Shown: piece by piece, positions 1 to 6,711 of the stretch | Layout of the letters: every line of letters begins with the position of its first letter | Position numbering within the stretch: position 1 is the first letter of the stretch | Source: Catenibacterium sp. co_0103 | GTDB lineage: Bacteria > Bacillota_I > Bacilli_A > Erysipelotrichales > Coprobacillaceae | Assembly: GCF_004168205.1 (NCBI RefSeq) | Contig: NZ_RCYB01000053.1 | Coordinates: forward strand, 1 to 14,574 | Direction: 5' to 3' | DNA: 14,574 bases | Made by a program: the position numbers and the translations under genes | Notes under the pieces: model-generated | What the model was told of the DNA's origin: nothing | Databases searched by the model: none | Seen by the model: only the letters and a program-made list of their open reading frames with translations

Positions 1-70
1 TATTGTTGGAATATTTCTGAGTGAACTGATAAAGAGAAGCTTTCTTAGGCTTTAATACTTTGTTTGACAT
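1..70 (-). CDS. 5' end of an unidentified gene, truncated by the window edge
   Basis: Read on the minus strand, an ATG at 70-68 opens a frame that stays open to the window edge for 23 codons. The peptide begins MSNKVLKPKKASLY and continues QFTQKYSNN. A good RBS (GGAGG, complement of 80-84) lies 9 nt upstream of the ATG, which is the main reason to call it. The visible part is lysine-rich and polar, with no signal peptide or domain I recognise, so no function is given. It is divergent from the alcohol dehydrogenase gene and shares its 327-bp upstream region. A possible -10 (TATAAT, complement of 102-107) precedes it, without a convincing -35. Confidence 0.6.
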   Translation of the reverse strand, partial: MSNKVLKPKKASLYQFTQKYSNN

Positions 71-300
71 ATGATTATACCTCCATCTAATTTCTAATCT
101 AATTATAGAACAGATGGGAAATTCATGTGTCCGGTTCAGCTTCATGAACGCCGTTTAATCGGTGCTTATGAAATTTAATTTTCACTAACCTGTGGTTTGT
201 GGGTATTCAAAAATTGTTTTTTTTAATTTTTGTGAAGTCTAAATAATGGCTTTATTATCGCAAAAACTAAAGATATGCATTGTATTTTTTAAACTGTAAA
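71..300. other. AT-rich intergenic region between divergent genes
   Basis: No gene was found here. The part nearest the minus-strand gene holds its RBS and possible -10. Further right lie a bulged hairpin-forming stretch at 132-153 (CGG/CCG plus TTCA/TGAA arms), a near-palindrome at 169-184 (TGAAATTTAATTTTCA) and an AT-only inverted repeat at 208-232 (CAAAAATT and AATTTTTG arms around a T-run). Any of these could be protein-binding sites or structure in the 5' leader of the leftward transcript. None matches a family I can name. Confidence 0.5.
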
Positions 301-313
301 TACCTTTGTAACA

Positions 314-342
314 TTGACTAATGTAAGCGTTTATGATAAAAT
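314..342 (+). promoter_or_regulatory. Sigma-A-type promoter of the alcohol dehydrogenase operon
   Basis: A -35 of TTGACT (314-319), a spacer of 17 bp and a -10 of TAAAAT (337-342) give near-consensus elements with ideal spacing. Transcription would start near 349, leaving a leader of about 50 nt before the ATG at 398. The spacer contains the cre-like site listed separately. Confidence 0.75.
321..335 (+). promoter_or_regulatory. cre-like catabolite control site in the promoter spacer
   Basis: The 15-mer ATGTAAGCGTTTATG fits the CcpA consensus WTGNAANCGNWNNCW at every fixed position except the last two. It lies exactly between the -35 and -10 elements. A regulator bound there would block RNA polymerase, so carbon catabolite repression of the alcohol dehydrogenase and Nudix genes is the straightforward reading. 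Binding is inferred from sequence only. Confidence 0.55.
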
Positions 343-397
343 TTTCACTAGATGAAAAGTTAGTCATCAAAGGTATTGTATAGGAGGAAAATATAAT

Positions 398-1612
398 ATG
401 AGATTTACATTACCAAGAGATTTATATCATGGCAAAGGTGCCTTAGAAAACCTTAAGAACTTAGAAGGTAAGAAAGCTATTATCTGTGTAGGTGGCGGAA
501 GCATGAAGAGAAATGGCTTCTTAGATAGAGCTGTTAAATATCTTGAAGAAGCTGGTATGGAAGTTAAATTATATGAAGGTATCGAACCAGATCCATCAGT
601 AACTACAGTTATGAAAGGTGCTGCAGTTATGGAAGAATTCAAGCCTGACTGGATCGTAGCTATGGGTGGAGGTTCACCTATTGATGCTGCAAAAGCTATG
701 TGGATTAAATATGAATATCCAGAAATCACATTCGAAGAAATGTGTAAAGTATTTGGTATTCCAAAGTTAAGAAAGAAAGCTCATTTCTGTGCAATTCCAT
801 CTACAAGTGGTACTGCAACTGAAGTTACAGCTTTCTCAATCATTACTGATTATGATAAAGGTATTAAATATCCGATCGCTGACTTTGAAATCACTCCAGA
901 TGTTGCTATCGTAGATCCTGACTTAGCTGAAACTATGCCAGTTAAATTAGTTGCTCATACAGGTATGGATGCTATGACTCATGCAATTGAAGCATATGTA
1001 TCTACTGCAAACTGTAACTACACTGATCCACTTGCTATTCATGCAATTGAAATGATCCAGGCTAACTTAGTTAAATCATATAATGGTGATATGAGCTGCA
1101 GAGATGATATGCATGATGCACAGTGCTTAGCAGGTATGTCATTCTCTAACGCATTATTAGGTATCGTACATTCAATGGCTCATAAGACTGGTGCTGCTTT
1201 CGTAGACCAGGGTGGACATATTATCCATGGTGCAGCTAATGCTATGTACTTACCAAAGGTTATTGCTTATAACGCTAAAGATGAAACAGCTAAGAAACGT
1301 TATGGTGTAATTGCTGATTACATGCACTTAGGTGGAGAAAATGATGATGAAAAGGTTGCATTATTAATTAAATACTTAAGAGGTATGAATGATGCATTAA
1401 ATATCCCACATAGTATCAACCACTATGGTGCTGATGGTTTACCAGCTGAAGTTGGATTTGTACCTGAAGATGTATTCTTAGAAAGATTACCAGAAATCGC
1501 TAAGAACGCTATTGCTGATGCATGTACAGGTTCTAACCCACGTATTCCAACTCAGGAAGAAATGGAAAACTTATTAAAGGCTTGCTACTACGATACAGAA
1601 GTTGATTTCTAA
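398..1612 (+). CDS. Iron-containing (group III) alcohol dehydrogenase
   Basis: A 404-residue cytoplasmic NAD(P)H-linked dehydrogenase, expected to interconvert alcohols and aldehydes or ketones in fermentation. The dinucleotide-binding motif GGGSPIDAAK is at about 90-99. The metal ligands of the family are all present: D191 and H195 in GMDAMTHAIEAY, H262 in HSMAHKTG, and H277 in HGAANA. Length is typical of the family (about 380-405). The ATG follows a strong RBS (TAGGAGGAAAA) by a normal distance. Codon use is strongly biased (leucine almost always TTA, proline CCA), unlike several neighbours, which suggests high expression. The gene has its own promoter with a cre-like site, and its stop overlaps the start of the Nudix gene. 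The exact substrate (ethanol, butanol, propanediol) cannot be told from sequence, so no symbol is given. Confidence 0.93.
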   Translation: MRFTLPRDLYHGKGALENLKNLEGKKAIICVGGGSMKRNGFLDRAVKYLEEAGMEVKLYEGIEPDPSVTTVMKGAAVMEEFKPDWIVAMGGGSPIDAAKAMWIKYEYPEITFEEMCKVFGIPKLRKKAHFCAIPSTSGTATEVTAFSIITDYDKGIKYPIADFEITPDVAIVDPDLAETMPVKLVAHTGMDAMTHAIEAYVSTANCNYTDPLAIHAIEMIQANLVKSYNGDMSCRDDMHDAQCLAGMSFSNALLGIVHSMAHKTGAAFVDQGGHIIHGAANAMYLPKVIAYNAKDETAKKRYGVIADYMHLGGENDDEKVALLIKYLRGMNDALNIPHSINHYGADGLPAEVGFVPEDVFLERLPEIAKNAIADACTGSNPRIPTQEEMENLLKACYYDTEVDF

Positions 1613-2121
1613 TGTGTAGAGATAAGAACGGTCTTACAGAAGAAGAATTTTTAAAAAGCTATAATCCTGATAAATATCCTAAACCTTCACTGACAGCTGA
1701 TATTTGTATCTTTGCTCATTCTGATGTGACAGAGATTCTATTGGTTAAACGTGGTGGACATCCTTATATAGGTAAATGGGCACTGCCTGGTGGCTTCGCT
1801 AATAAGAATGAACCGATTGAAAAGACGGCTTCAAGAGAACTTAAAGAAGAGACAGGTATAGAAGGTGTGTCTATGAAGCTTGTAGGTGTTTATAGTCAGC
1901 CGGGAAGAGATCCTCGTGGATGGGTTGTATCTACCGCATTTTATGCAGATGTAGATAAGAATAGTATTCATCCAGAAGCTGGTGATGATGCCAAAGAAGC
2001 AAAATGGTTCACTATTGTCGATGAAACACATTTAAGATGTGGTGATATCAATATAGGTATGAATGATCTTGCCTTTGATCATGCTGATATTATTCATGAT
2101 GCTATAGATAAGGGTCTGTAG
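1612..2121 (+). CDS. Nudix hydrolase
   Basis: A 169-residue cytoplasmic hydrolase of nucleoside diphosphates linked to another moiety. The full Nudix signature G-x5-E-x7-REUxEExGU runs from G61 to I83, including the metal-binding RELKEETG core. The conserved WALPGG lead-in (56-61) and a GQPGRDPRG-like loop (here YSQPGRDPRG) resemble ADP-ribose or NAD-related pyrophosphatases. No C-terminal winged helix of the NrtR regulators is evident at this length. The ATG overlaps the adh stop (TAATG), and there is no strong RBS, so translation is probably coupled to adh. The TAG stop lies in the transcription terminator. Substrate is inferred only at family level. Confidence 0.88.
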   Translation: MCRDKNGLTEEEFLKSYNPDKYPKPSLTADICIFAHSDVTEILLVKRGGHPYIGKWALPGGFANKNEPIEKTASRELKEETGIEGVSMKLVGVYSQPGRDPRGWVVSTAFYADVDKNSIHPEAGDDAKEAKWFTIVDETHLRCGDINIGMNDLAFDHADIIHDAIDKGL

Positions 2122-2140
2122 AAATACAGATCCTTTTTTT
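2110..2140 (+). terminator. Rho-independent terminator of the adh-Nudix operon
   Basis: Arms GGGTCTGTA (2112-2120) and TACAGATCC (2125-2133) pair with one G-U wobble around a GAAA tetraloop, followed by seven Ts. The stop codon of the Nudix gene (2119-2121) is part of the hairpin. Confidence 0.9.
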
Positions 2141-2225
2141 ACACACTGATATAGTCTAAAACTATGGTACCCTATTTTATAAAACTATAATCCTACTAAA
2201 ATAATAGATATTATCGTGTTTTGTG

Positions 2226-2254
2226 TTGACGTGCTTTTTATGTGGTGCTAAGAT
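2226..2254 (+). promoter_or_regulatory. Promoter of the T-box/metNIQ operon
   Basis: TTGACG (2226-2231), 17-bp spacer, TAAGAT (2249-2254) with an extended -10 TG at 2246-2247. Transcription would start near 2261, immediately before the T-box leader. Confidence 0.75.
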
Positions 2255-2260
2255 GAAACC

Positions 2261-2525
2261 ACATCAAGAAAAGACAGTGAAAAGAAGAGTACTGTAATGA
2301 AACTTATACAGAGAGTTCCGTTAGCTGAGAAGGAATAAAGGGAAGTTATAGGAAGATGGTCTTGGAGTTGCATGGCTGAAATGTAAGTCATGACGGGAGC
2401 GCCCGTTACAGCGATAGAGTATGCATGTACTCGAAGAGGTTATTAAGGTGACTTAATAATGCATTTAGGTGGTAACACGAAACATTACGTTCTCGTCCTA
2501 TTATATGGATGAGAACGTTTTTTAT
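2261..2525 (+). ncRNA. T-box riboswitch leader, probably sensing tRNA-Met
   Basis: A leader of about 265 nt with T-box hallmarks. The AGUA half of the Stem I loop E is at 2289-2292, facing GAA at 2378-2380. A helix above it joins 2295-2304 to 2367-2376 with 8 of 10 pairs. An AGAGAG element occurs at 2311-2316, and small hairpins at 2393-2406 and 2417-2432 (GAGTA/TACTC). The T-box proper, AGGTGGTAACACG, is at 2467-2479, followed by a strong terminator. The antiterminator can close through AATG 2458-2461 with CATT 2483-2486. The tRNA-pairing bulge is TGGT (2470-2473), which complements ACCA and so a tRNA with discriminator A73, as in tRNA-Met. The best specifier is ATG 2381-2383, but the register also allows TGT (Cys) at 2382-2384. 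Uncharged tRNA would favour antitermination and expression of metNIQ. Confidence 0.88.
2487..2525 (+). terminator. Regulated terminator of the T-box leader
   Basis: ACGTTCTCGTCC (2487-2498) pairs with GGATGAGAACGT (2507-2518), 12 pairs with one wobble, loop TATTATAT, then a T-run to 2523. Its left arm starts directly after the antiterminator segment, so the two structures compete as in other T-box leaders. Confidence 0.9.
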
Positions 2526-2545
2526 TTAAGGGAAGGAGAGAGAAC

Positions 2546-3583
2546 ATGATCCACTTAGAACATGTTACAAAGACTTTTAAAACTAAAGATGGCGATGTCC
2601 ATGCTGTCAAGGATGTCAGTCTGAATATTGAAGAAGGGGAAATCTACGGTATTATTGGTTTCTCAGGGGCTGGTAAATCTACATTAGTAAGATGTATCAA
2701 CCTATTAGAAAAACCTGATAGCGGTGCTGTTGTATTTGGGGATAAAGATTTATTAAAACTATCAGATGCAGATTTAAGAAAAGAAAGAGAAAAGATTGGA
2801 ATGATCTTCCAGCACTTTAATCTTTACAACAGTCGTACTATCTACGATAATATCGCTTTTCCATTAAAACATCTAGGCTGGAGTAAAGATAAGATTCAAA
2901 AGAGAGTCTTAGAATTACTCGAACTTATCGATTTGGTAGAAAGAAAAGATTCTTATCCAAGTCAGTTATCTGGAGGACAGAAACAAAGAGTTGCAATCGC
3001 AAGAGCGCTTGCCAACAATCCTAAAGTACTTCTATGTGATGAAGCCACAAGTGCTTTAGACCCTCAGACAACACAAAGTATTCTTCAACTTATTAAGAAA
3101 GTAAATAAAGAATTTGGCTTAACAGTTATTTTAATTACTCATGAAATGGCTGTAGTCAAGGAAGTATGTGATAAGGTGGCAGTCATGGAAGATGGTCGTG
3201 TGGTAGAACAGGGCAGTATTGTTGATATCTTCTCTAATCCACAGCATCAAATTACTAAGAACTTTATCGCTACTACAAACAATCTTAATAAGATTGATGA
3301 ATTGATCAAAGACAATCATCGTATTACACAGTTAAATGAAAACCAGCAGATGGTGAAATTACAGTATCAGAGTTCTAATACAGATGTCGCATTAATTTCA
3401 GTATTATCAAGAGATTACAGTGTAGATTGTTCTATTATCTTTGGGAATGTAGAAATTATCCAGGGACAGCCAATTGGTACACTTATTACAATCTTTACAG
3501 GTGAAGATGTAGATATCAAGAAAGCATTAGAATTCACAAAACAACAGGGAGTTAAAGTGGAGGTGATTAAACGTGGTAACTAA
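2546..3583 (+). CDS. metN: Methionine ABC transporter, ATP-binding subunit MetN
   Basis: A 345-residue ATPase that powers import of methionine (D and L forms in known systems) together with MetI and MetQ, on the cytoplasmic face of the membrane. Walker A GFSGAGKST is at 38-46, the signature LSGGQKQR at 141-148, and Walker B LLCDEATSALD has its Asp at 165. The extra C-terminal region from about 265 to 345 corresponds to the NIL domain, which binds methionine and inhibits transport in E. coli MetN. Its presence separates MetN from other amino-acid transporter ATPases. The ATG follows a purine-rich RBS (AAGGGAAGGAG, from 2528). Transcription is controlled by the T-box leader upstream. The gene overlaps metI by 11 bp. 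Confidence 0.95.
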   Translation: MIHLEHVTKTFKTKDGDVHAVKDVSLNIEEGEIYGIIGFSGAGKSTLVRCINLLEKPDSGAVVFGDKDLLKLSDADLRKEREKIGMIFQHFNLYNSRTIYDNIAFPLKHLGWSKDKIQKRVLELLELIDLVERKDSYPSQLSGGQKQRVAIARALANNPKVLLCDEATSALDPQTTQSILQLIKKVNKEFGLTVILITHEMAVVKEVCDKVAVMEDGRVVEQGSIVDIFSNPQHQITKNFIATTNNLNKIDELIKDNHRITQLNENQQMVKLQYQSSNTDVALISVLSRDYSVDCSIIFGNVEIIQGQPIGTLITIFTGEDVDIKKALEFTKQQGVKVEVIKRGN

Positions 3584-4244
3584 GCTATTTCCAAACGTTA
3601 TAGAGTTTGCTTCAGATTTTCCACAAGCTATTATTGATACATTATTAATGTTGGTAATCAGTGGTTTAATCTCAGTGGTTATTGGAATCTTATTAGCAGT
3701 TATTGTAGTAGTCACTAGAAAAGATGGTTTAAAAGAAAATCAACCAGTTTTCTGGATCTTAGATAAGATTATTAACTTATTTAGATCTATTCCATTTATT
3801 ATCTTAATTCCTACTGTAGCTGTACTCTCTCGTGCTTTATTTGGTACAACAATTGGTATCGAAGGTGCACTTGTTCCTCTAGTTATAGGAACAGCACCAT
3901 TTGTCGCAAGACAGATGGAATCAGCCATTATGGAAATTGATCCAGGAATCATTGAAGCAAGTATTGCGATGGGACTCAGTACAAAAGAAATCATCTTTGA
4001 TGTTTATCTAAGAGAAAATATTCCAGGGATGATCAGAGGTCTTACAATTTCATTTATTGCGTTAGTCGGACAGATTGCGATTGTTGGTTCTGTTGGCGCA
4101 GGCGGACTTGGTGATATGGCGATCAGATATGGTCTACAGAGATCAATGGGAGATATCACATTCGTCGTTATTATCTTAATTCTTATTTTAATTTCAATTG
4201 TTCAGGCAATTGGTGACAAACTCGTAGAAAAAACATCACATTAA
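3573..4244 (+). CDS. metI: Methionine ABC transporter, permease MetI
   Basis: A 223-residue integral membrane permease forming the translocation channel for methionine with MetN. It starts at a GTG, supported by a strong RBS (GGAGG, 3559-3563) inside the end of metN, 9 nt before the start. There are about five membrane segments. The loop around GLSTKEIIFDVYLRENIPG matches the EAA-type coupling helix that contacts the ATPase in binding-protein-dependent permeases. Length fits the family (about 217-225). Overlap with metN and the following metQ indicate one transcript and coupled translation. Confidence 0.94.
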   Translation: MVTKLFPNVIEFASDFPQAIIDTLLMLVISGLISVVIGILLAVIVVVTRKDGLKENQPVFWILDKIINLFRSIPFIILIPTVAVLSRALFGTTIGIEGALVPLVIGTAPFVARQMESAIMEIDPGIIEASIAMGLSTKEIIFDVYLRENIPGMIRGLTISFIALVGQIAIVGSVGAGGLGDMAIRYGLQRSMGDITFVVIILILILISIVQAIGDKLVEKTSH

Positions 4245-4269
4245 TTTATATACATTGGAGGAAAATATT

Positions 4270-5091
4270 ATGAACAAAAACATTTTAAAAGTATTTACAG
4301 CAGGTCTTTTAGCTTTCTCATTAGCAGGATGTGGAAGTAAGTCAGATTCTAAAACTATTACAGTAGGGGCTACAACTTCACCTCATGCTATTATCTTAAA
4401 GCATGTCCAGCCAGAATTTGAAAAAGCAGGATATAAATTAAAGATTAAGGAATTCTCAGATTATCCTAACATCAACCCATCTACTTCAGATGGTTCATTA
4501 GATGCAAACTTCTTCCAGCATCAGCCATACCTAACTTCTTACAACAAAGACAAAGGTTATAAGAAGGGTGATGATGGATATCTAGTATCAGTTGGTGCAA
4601 TCCACTTTGAACCTTTAGGATTATATTCAACTAAATATAAAGCAGTATCTGATATCAAAGATGGTGCTAAGATTGCAATTCCTAATGATGCAACTAATGA
4701 AGCAAGAGCTTTATTATTACTTGCAGACAATGGTGTTATTACATTAGATAAGAATGCAGGTGTAAACGCAACTAAGAAGGATGTAGAATCTTACAACAAA
4801 AAAGTTGAATTAGTAGAAGTAGATGCTGCACAGGTGGCTTCTAAATTACCTGATGTTGATTTCGGTATCATCAATGGTAACTATGCATTAGATGCAAAAG
4901 TGACTGATAAGATCATCACTTCTGAAGATTCAAGTTCTGAAGCTGCAAAGACTTACCAGAATGTCATCGCTGTAAAAGAATCAAATAAAGACAATAAAGC
5001 AATTAAGAAACTTGTTGAAATCTTAAAGAGTGATAGCACTAAGAAATGGATTGAAAAGAAATTCGGAGTATCTGTAAAACCTGCAGAATAA
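4270..5091 (+). CDS. metQ: Methionine-binding lipoprotein MetQ
   Basis: A 273-residue NlpA/MetQ-family substrate-binding lipoprotein. After a short basic start and a hydrophobic stretch comes the lipobox LAGC, with lipidated Cys at 21, so the protein is anchored outside the membrane. The mature part begins ITVGATTSPHAIILKHVQPEF and includes FFQHQPYL, typical of the family. The chosen ATG at 4270 has an RBS (GGAGG) 8 nt upstream. An in-frame TTG at 4255 overlaps that RBS and is unlikely. It is the last gene of the operon, before a terminator. In a few relatives such proteins bind other substrates, but the T-box and full metNIQ order support methionine. Confidence 0.94.
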   Translation: MNKNILKVFTAGLLAFSLAGCGSKSDSKTITVGATTSPHAIILKHVQPEFEKAGYKLKIKEFSDYPNINPSTSDGSLDANFFQHQPYLTSYNKDKGYKKGDDGYLVSVGAIHFEPLGLYSTKYKAVSDIKDGAKIAIPNDATNEARALLLLADNGVITLDKNAGVNATKKDVESYNKKVELVEVDAAQVASKLPDVDFGIINGNYALDAKVTDKIITSEDSSSEAAKTYQNVIAVKESNKDNKAIKKLVEILKSDSTKKWIEKKFGVSVKPAE

Positions 5092-5098
5092 TGAATTG

Positions 5099-5121
5099 AA
5101 GCGGTCATTCGACCGCTTTTT
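5099..5121 (+). terminator. Terminator of the metNIQ operon
   Basis: GCGGTC (5101-5106) and GACCGC (5111-5116) around ATTC, extended by AA/TT, followed by five Ts. The stem is compact and GC-rich, with a clear U-tail. Confidence 0.93.
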
Positions 5122-5145
5122 ATTTATCTAGAAGAGTATTTCTTA

Positions 5146-5167
5146 TATAATAGTTTTATAAGGAGGT
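5146..5167 (+). promoter_or_regulatory. Probable promoter -10 and RBS of the nitroreductase operon
   Basis: A perfect TATAAT stands at 5146-5151, just after the metNIQ terminator. The expected -35 position (5123-5128, TTTATC) is a poor match, so the promoter may need an activator or be weak. The RBS AAGGAGGT at 5160-5167 precedes the ATG at 5175. Confidence 0.5.
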
Positions 5168-5174
5168 CAAACTT

Positions 5175-5702
5175 ATGGAATTTGATCAGTTGTTAGAAGA
5201 AAGATATTCTGTTAGAAAGTTCTCTAATCAGAAGGTAGAAAAAGAAAAAATAGATAAAATATTAGAAGCTGCAAGAATAGCACCTACAGCTGTTAATTAT
5301 CAGCCACAAAGAATTCTTGTAGTAGAAGATCCAGATAATCTTGCAAAACTAAAGGAATGTACTAGATATCATTTCCATGCACCTCTCGCAATGATTTTAT
5401 GTTATGATAAGACAGTATCATGGAAGGATATGCATAATAGAGAATGTGGTGAAGTAGATGTGTCTATTGTTGCTACATATATGATGCTTAAACTCTTTGA
5501 TTTAGGATTAGGGTCTACTTATGTAGGTTCTTTTGATTATAAGGAGTTAATCAAACAGTTTAATATTCCTGAAAACTATGTACCAGTGATGATCTTACCT
5601 ATTGGTTATCCAAGAGAAGATTGTGTACCTGGACCAATGCATGATAAGAGAAAACCAATCAATGCGATTGTGTCTTATGAGGAATATACACAGGGGGACT
5701 AA
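5175..5702 (+). CDS. Nitroreductase-family flavoprotein
   Basis: A 175-residue member of the FMN-dependent nitroreductase superfamily, cytoplasmic, expected to use NAD(P)H to reduce nitro compounds, quinones or related substrates. The N-terminal ERYSVRKFS motif (9-17) is the typical phosphate-contacting segment for FMN. APTAVNYQPQ (about 36-45) and the later GLGSTYVG and ILPIGYPRED segments also match the family. It is at the short end of the family (about 170-220). It is first in a tight operon with a free methionine sulfoxide reductase (2 nt downstream) and KptA, so a redox or stress-repair role is plausible, but the natural substrate is unknown. Confidence 0.88.
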   Translation: MEFDQLLEERYSVRKFSNQKVEKEKIDKILEAARIAPTAVNYQPQRILVVEDPDNLAKLKECTRYHFHAPLAMILCYDKTVSWKDMHNRECGEVDVSIVATYMMLKLFDLGLGSTYVGSFDYKELIKQFNIPENYVPVMILPIGYPREDCVPGPMHDKRKPINAIVSYEEYTQGD

Positions 5703-5704
5703 TA

Positions 5705-6166
5705 ATGGAGTTATTAATAAAACAATTAGAAGAACTTATTTCACCAAATGAATGGTTTGTGACTAACTTGTCTAATGCAAGTGCGTTACTCATGGATGCA
5801 ATTGATGATTTAAGCTGGGTAGGTTTTTATATGATGAGAGCTGGGGAACTTGTTTTAGGTCCTTTCCAGGGTAAAATAGCATGTACACATATTAAAGTAG
5901 GTAAAGGGGCCTGTGGTGTATGTGTACAGGGAGATCAGACAATTCTTATTGAAGATGTGACGACATTCCCAGGCTATATTGCCTGTGATGCAGAAGCAAA
6001 GTCTGAAATTGTAGTTCCTTTACATGATGAAGAAGGTAAAGTGATTGCGGTATTGGATGTAGATTCTAATAGTTTAGGTCGTTTTGGAGACAAGGAACAG
6101 GAATTATTTGAGGCTCTTGGAAAAGTATTAGAGAAATCATTATGGAGCGAAAAAGCAGACGTTTAA
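5705..6166 (+). CDS. msrC: Free methionine-(R)-sulfoxide reductase (GAF domain)
   Basis: A 153-residue single GAF-domain enzyme that reduces free L-methionine-(R)-sulfoxide to methionine in the cytosol. The three family cysteines are present at C60, C70 and C94, with the same 10 and 24 residue spacing as E. coli fRMsr (C84, C94, C118). They sit in GPFQGKIAC, GKGACGVC and GYIACDAEAKSEIVVPL. WVGFY near 38-42 and LDVDS near the end are also family-typical. It starts 2 nt after the nitroreductase stop, behind a GGGGG-type RBS, and overlaps the next gene by 25 bp. The adjacent methionine importer makes a methionine salvage and repair theme likely. Confidence 0.93.
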   Translation: MELLIKQLEELISPNEWFVTNLSNASALLMDAIDDLSWVGFYMMRAGELVLGPFQGKIACTHIKVGKGACGVCVQGDQTILIEDVTTFPGYIACDAEAKSEIVVPLHDEEGKVIAVLDVDSNSLGRFGDKEQELFEALGKVLEKSLWSEKADV

Positions 6167-6660
6167 GTTATATTTTGAGACATCGTCCAGAAAGTATAGG
6201 TATTAAACTTGATGAACATGCTTATGGTGATGTGCAAAAGATATTAGAAGCATTAAACATCACAATAGAAGACTTAGATATGATTGTGAGAGAAGATGAG
6301 AAACAGCGCTATTCATATAATGGAGATCATACAAGAATACGTGCGAATCAAGGACATTCTATTCCTGTGAATGTAGATTTGAAAGAAGTACAGCCACCTG
6401 ATATTCTTTATCATGGTACAGCAACTCGTTTTGTACCTTCTATTCTAGAAAAAGGTATATTAAGTCAGACACGTATATATGTTCACTTATCTCAAGATAT
6501 AGAAACCGCAATGACGGTTGGTTCAAGACACGGGGAACCATATGTCTTTACTATTGATACTAAACAGATGTATGAAGATGGATACAAGTTCTATCTCTCA
6601 GAAAACAATATCTATCTTACAAAGATTATACCTACAAAATACTTGAAGGCTTCCACTTAA
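6142..6660 (+). CDS. kptA: RNA 2'-phosphotransferase, KptA/Tpt1 family
   Basis: A 172-residue cytosolic enzyme of the Tpt1/KptA family, which transfers an internal RNA 2'-phosphate to NAD+, yielding ADP-ribose 1''-2''-cyclic phosphate and nicotinamide. The N-terminal module begins SRRLSYILRHRPESIGI. The central IRANQGHS and LYHGT motifs, then IYVHLS, carry the usual active-site His and Arg positions and NAD contacts. Length is typical. In fungi Tpt1 finishes tRNA splicing. Most bacteria have no known substrate, so the physiological role is unclear. The start lies inside the msrC end and lacks a strong RBS, so translation is probably coupled. The TAA stop sits in the loop of the terminator. 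Confidence 0.93.
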   Translation: MERKSRRLSYILRHRPESIGIKLDEHAYGDVQKILEALNITIEDLDMIVREDEKQRYSYNGDHTRIRANQGHSIPVNVDLKEVQPPDILYHGTATRFVPSILEKGILSQTRIYVHLSQDIETAMTVGSRHGEPYVFTIDTKQMYEDGYKFYLSENNIYLTKIIPTKYLKAST

Positions 6661-6672
6661 GGAAGCTTTTTT
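6649..6672 (+). terminator. Terminator overlapping the kptA stop
   Basis: GCTTCC (6649-6654) and GGAAGC (6661-6666) form a 6-bp stem with loop ACTTAA, which contains the kptA TAA stop. Six Ts follow. Confidence 0.85.
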
Positions 6673-6673
6673 G

Positions 6674-6682
6674 TGCTATACT
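6674..6682 (+). promoter_or_regulatory. Possible extended -10 promoter of feoAB
   Basis: TGCTATACT is an extended -10 element abutting the T-tail of the preceding terminator. A -35 would fall in the terminator and is not recognisable. The start would be near 6689, about 23 nt before the feoAB ATG. No Fur-type 7-1-7 palindrome was seen around it. Confidence 0.45.
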
Positions 6683-6711
6683 TGTTGAGAGAATATGAAG
6701 GAGGGGGTTTT

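Larger units (their letters stand above)
301..375. repeat. Interrupted inverted repeat centred on the adh -10 element
   Basis: TACCTTTG (301-308) is the exact reverse complement of CAAAGGTA (368-375), and TGACTAA (315-321) of TTAGTCA (360-366). The dyad centre, about 338, falls on the -10 element (337-342). The left arms lie upstream of the expected transcription start, so this is DNA symmetry and not an mRNA hairpin from this promoter. It may be paired half-sites for a regulator. No family is assigned. Confidence 0.5.

Noticed and set aside
208..232. Terminator-like repeat with T-run
   Set aside because: The T-run is the loop, not the tail, and no gene ends nearby.
229..246. Rex-type site TTGTGAA near adh
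   Set aside because: Only the left half-site is present. The right half does not match TTCACAA.
427..729. A 100-codon minus-strand frame over adh
   Set aside because: Antisense shadow of the alcohol dehydrogenase coding sequence.
4255..4269. TTG as start of metQ
   Set aside because: It overlaps the RBS itself. The ATG at 4270 gives a proper lipoprotein signal peptide and RBS distance.
6661..6711. Fur box at the feoAB promoter
   Set aside because: No TGATAAT-like 7-1-7 symmetry could be found in this short region.
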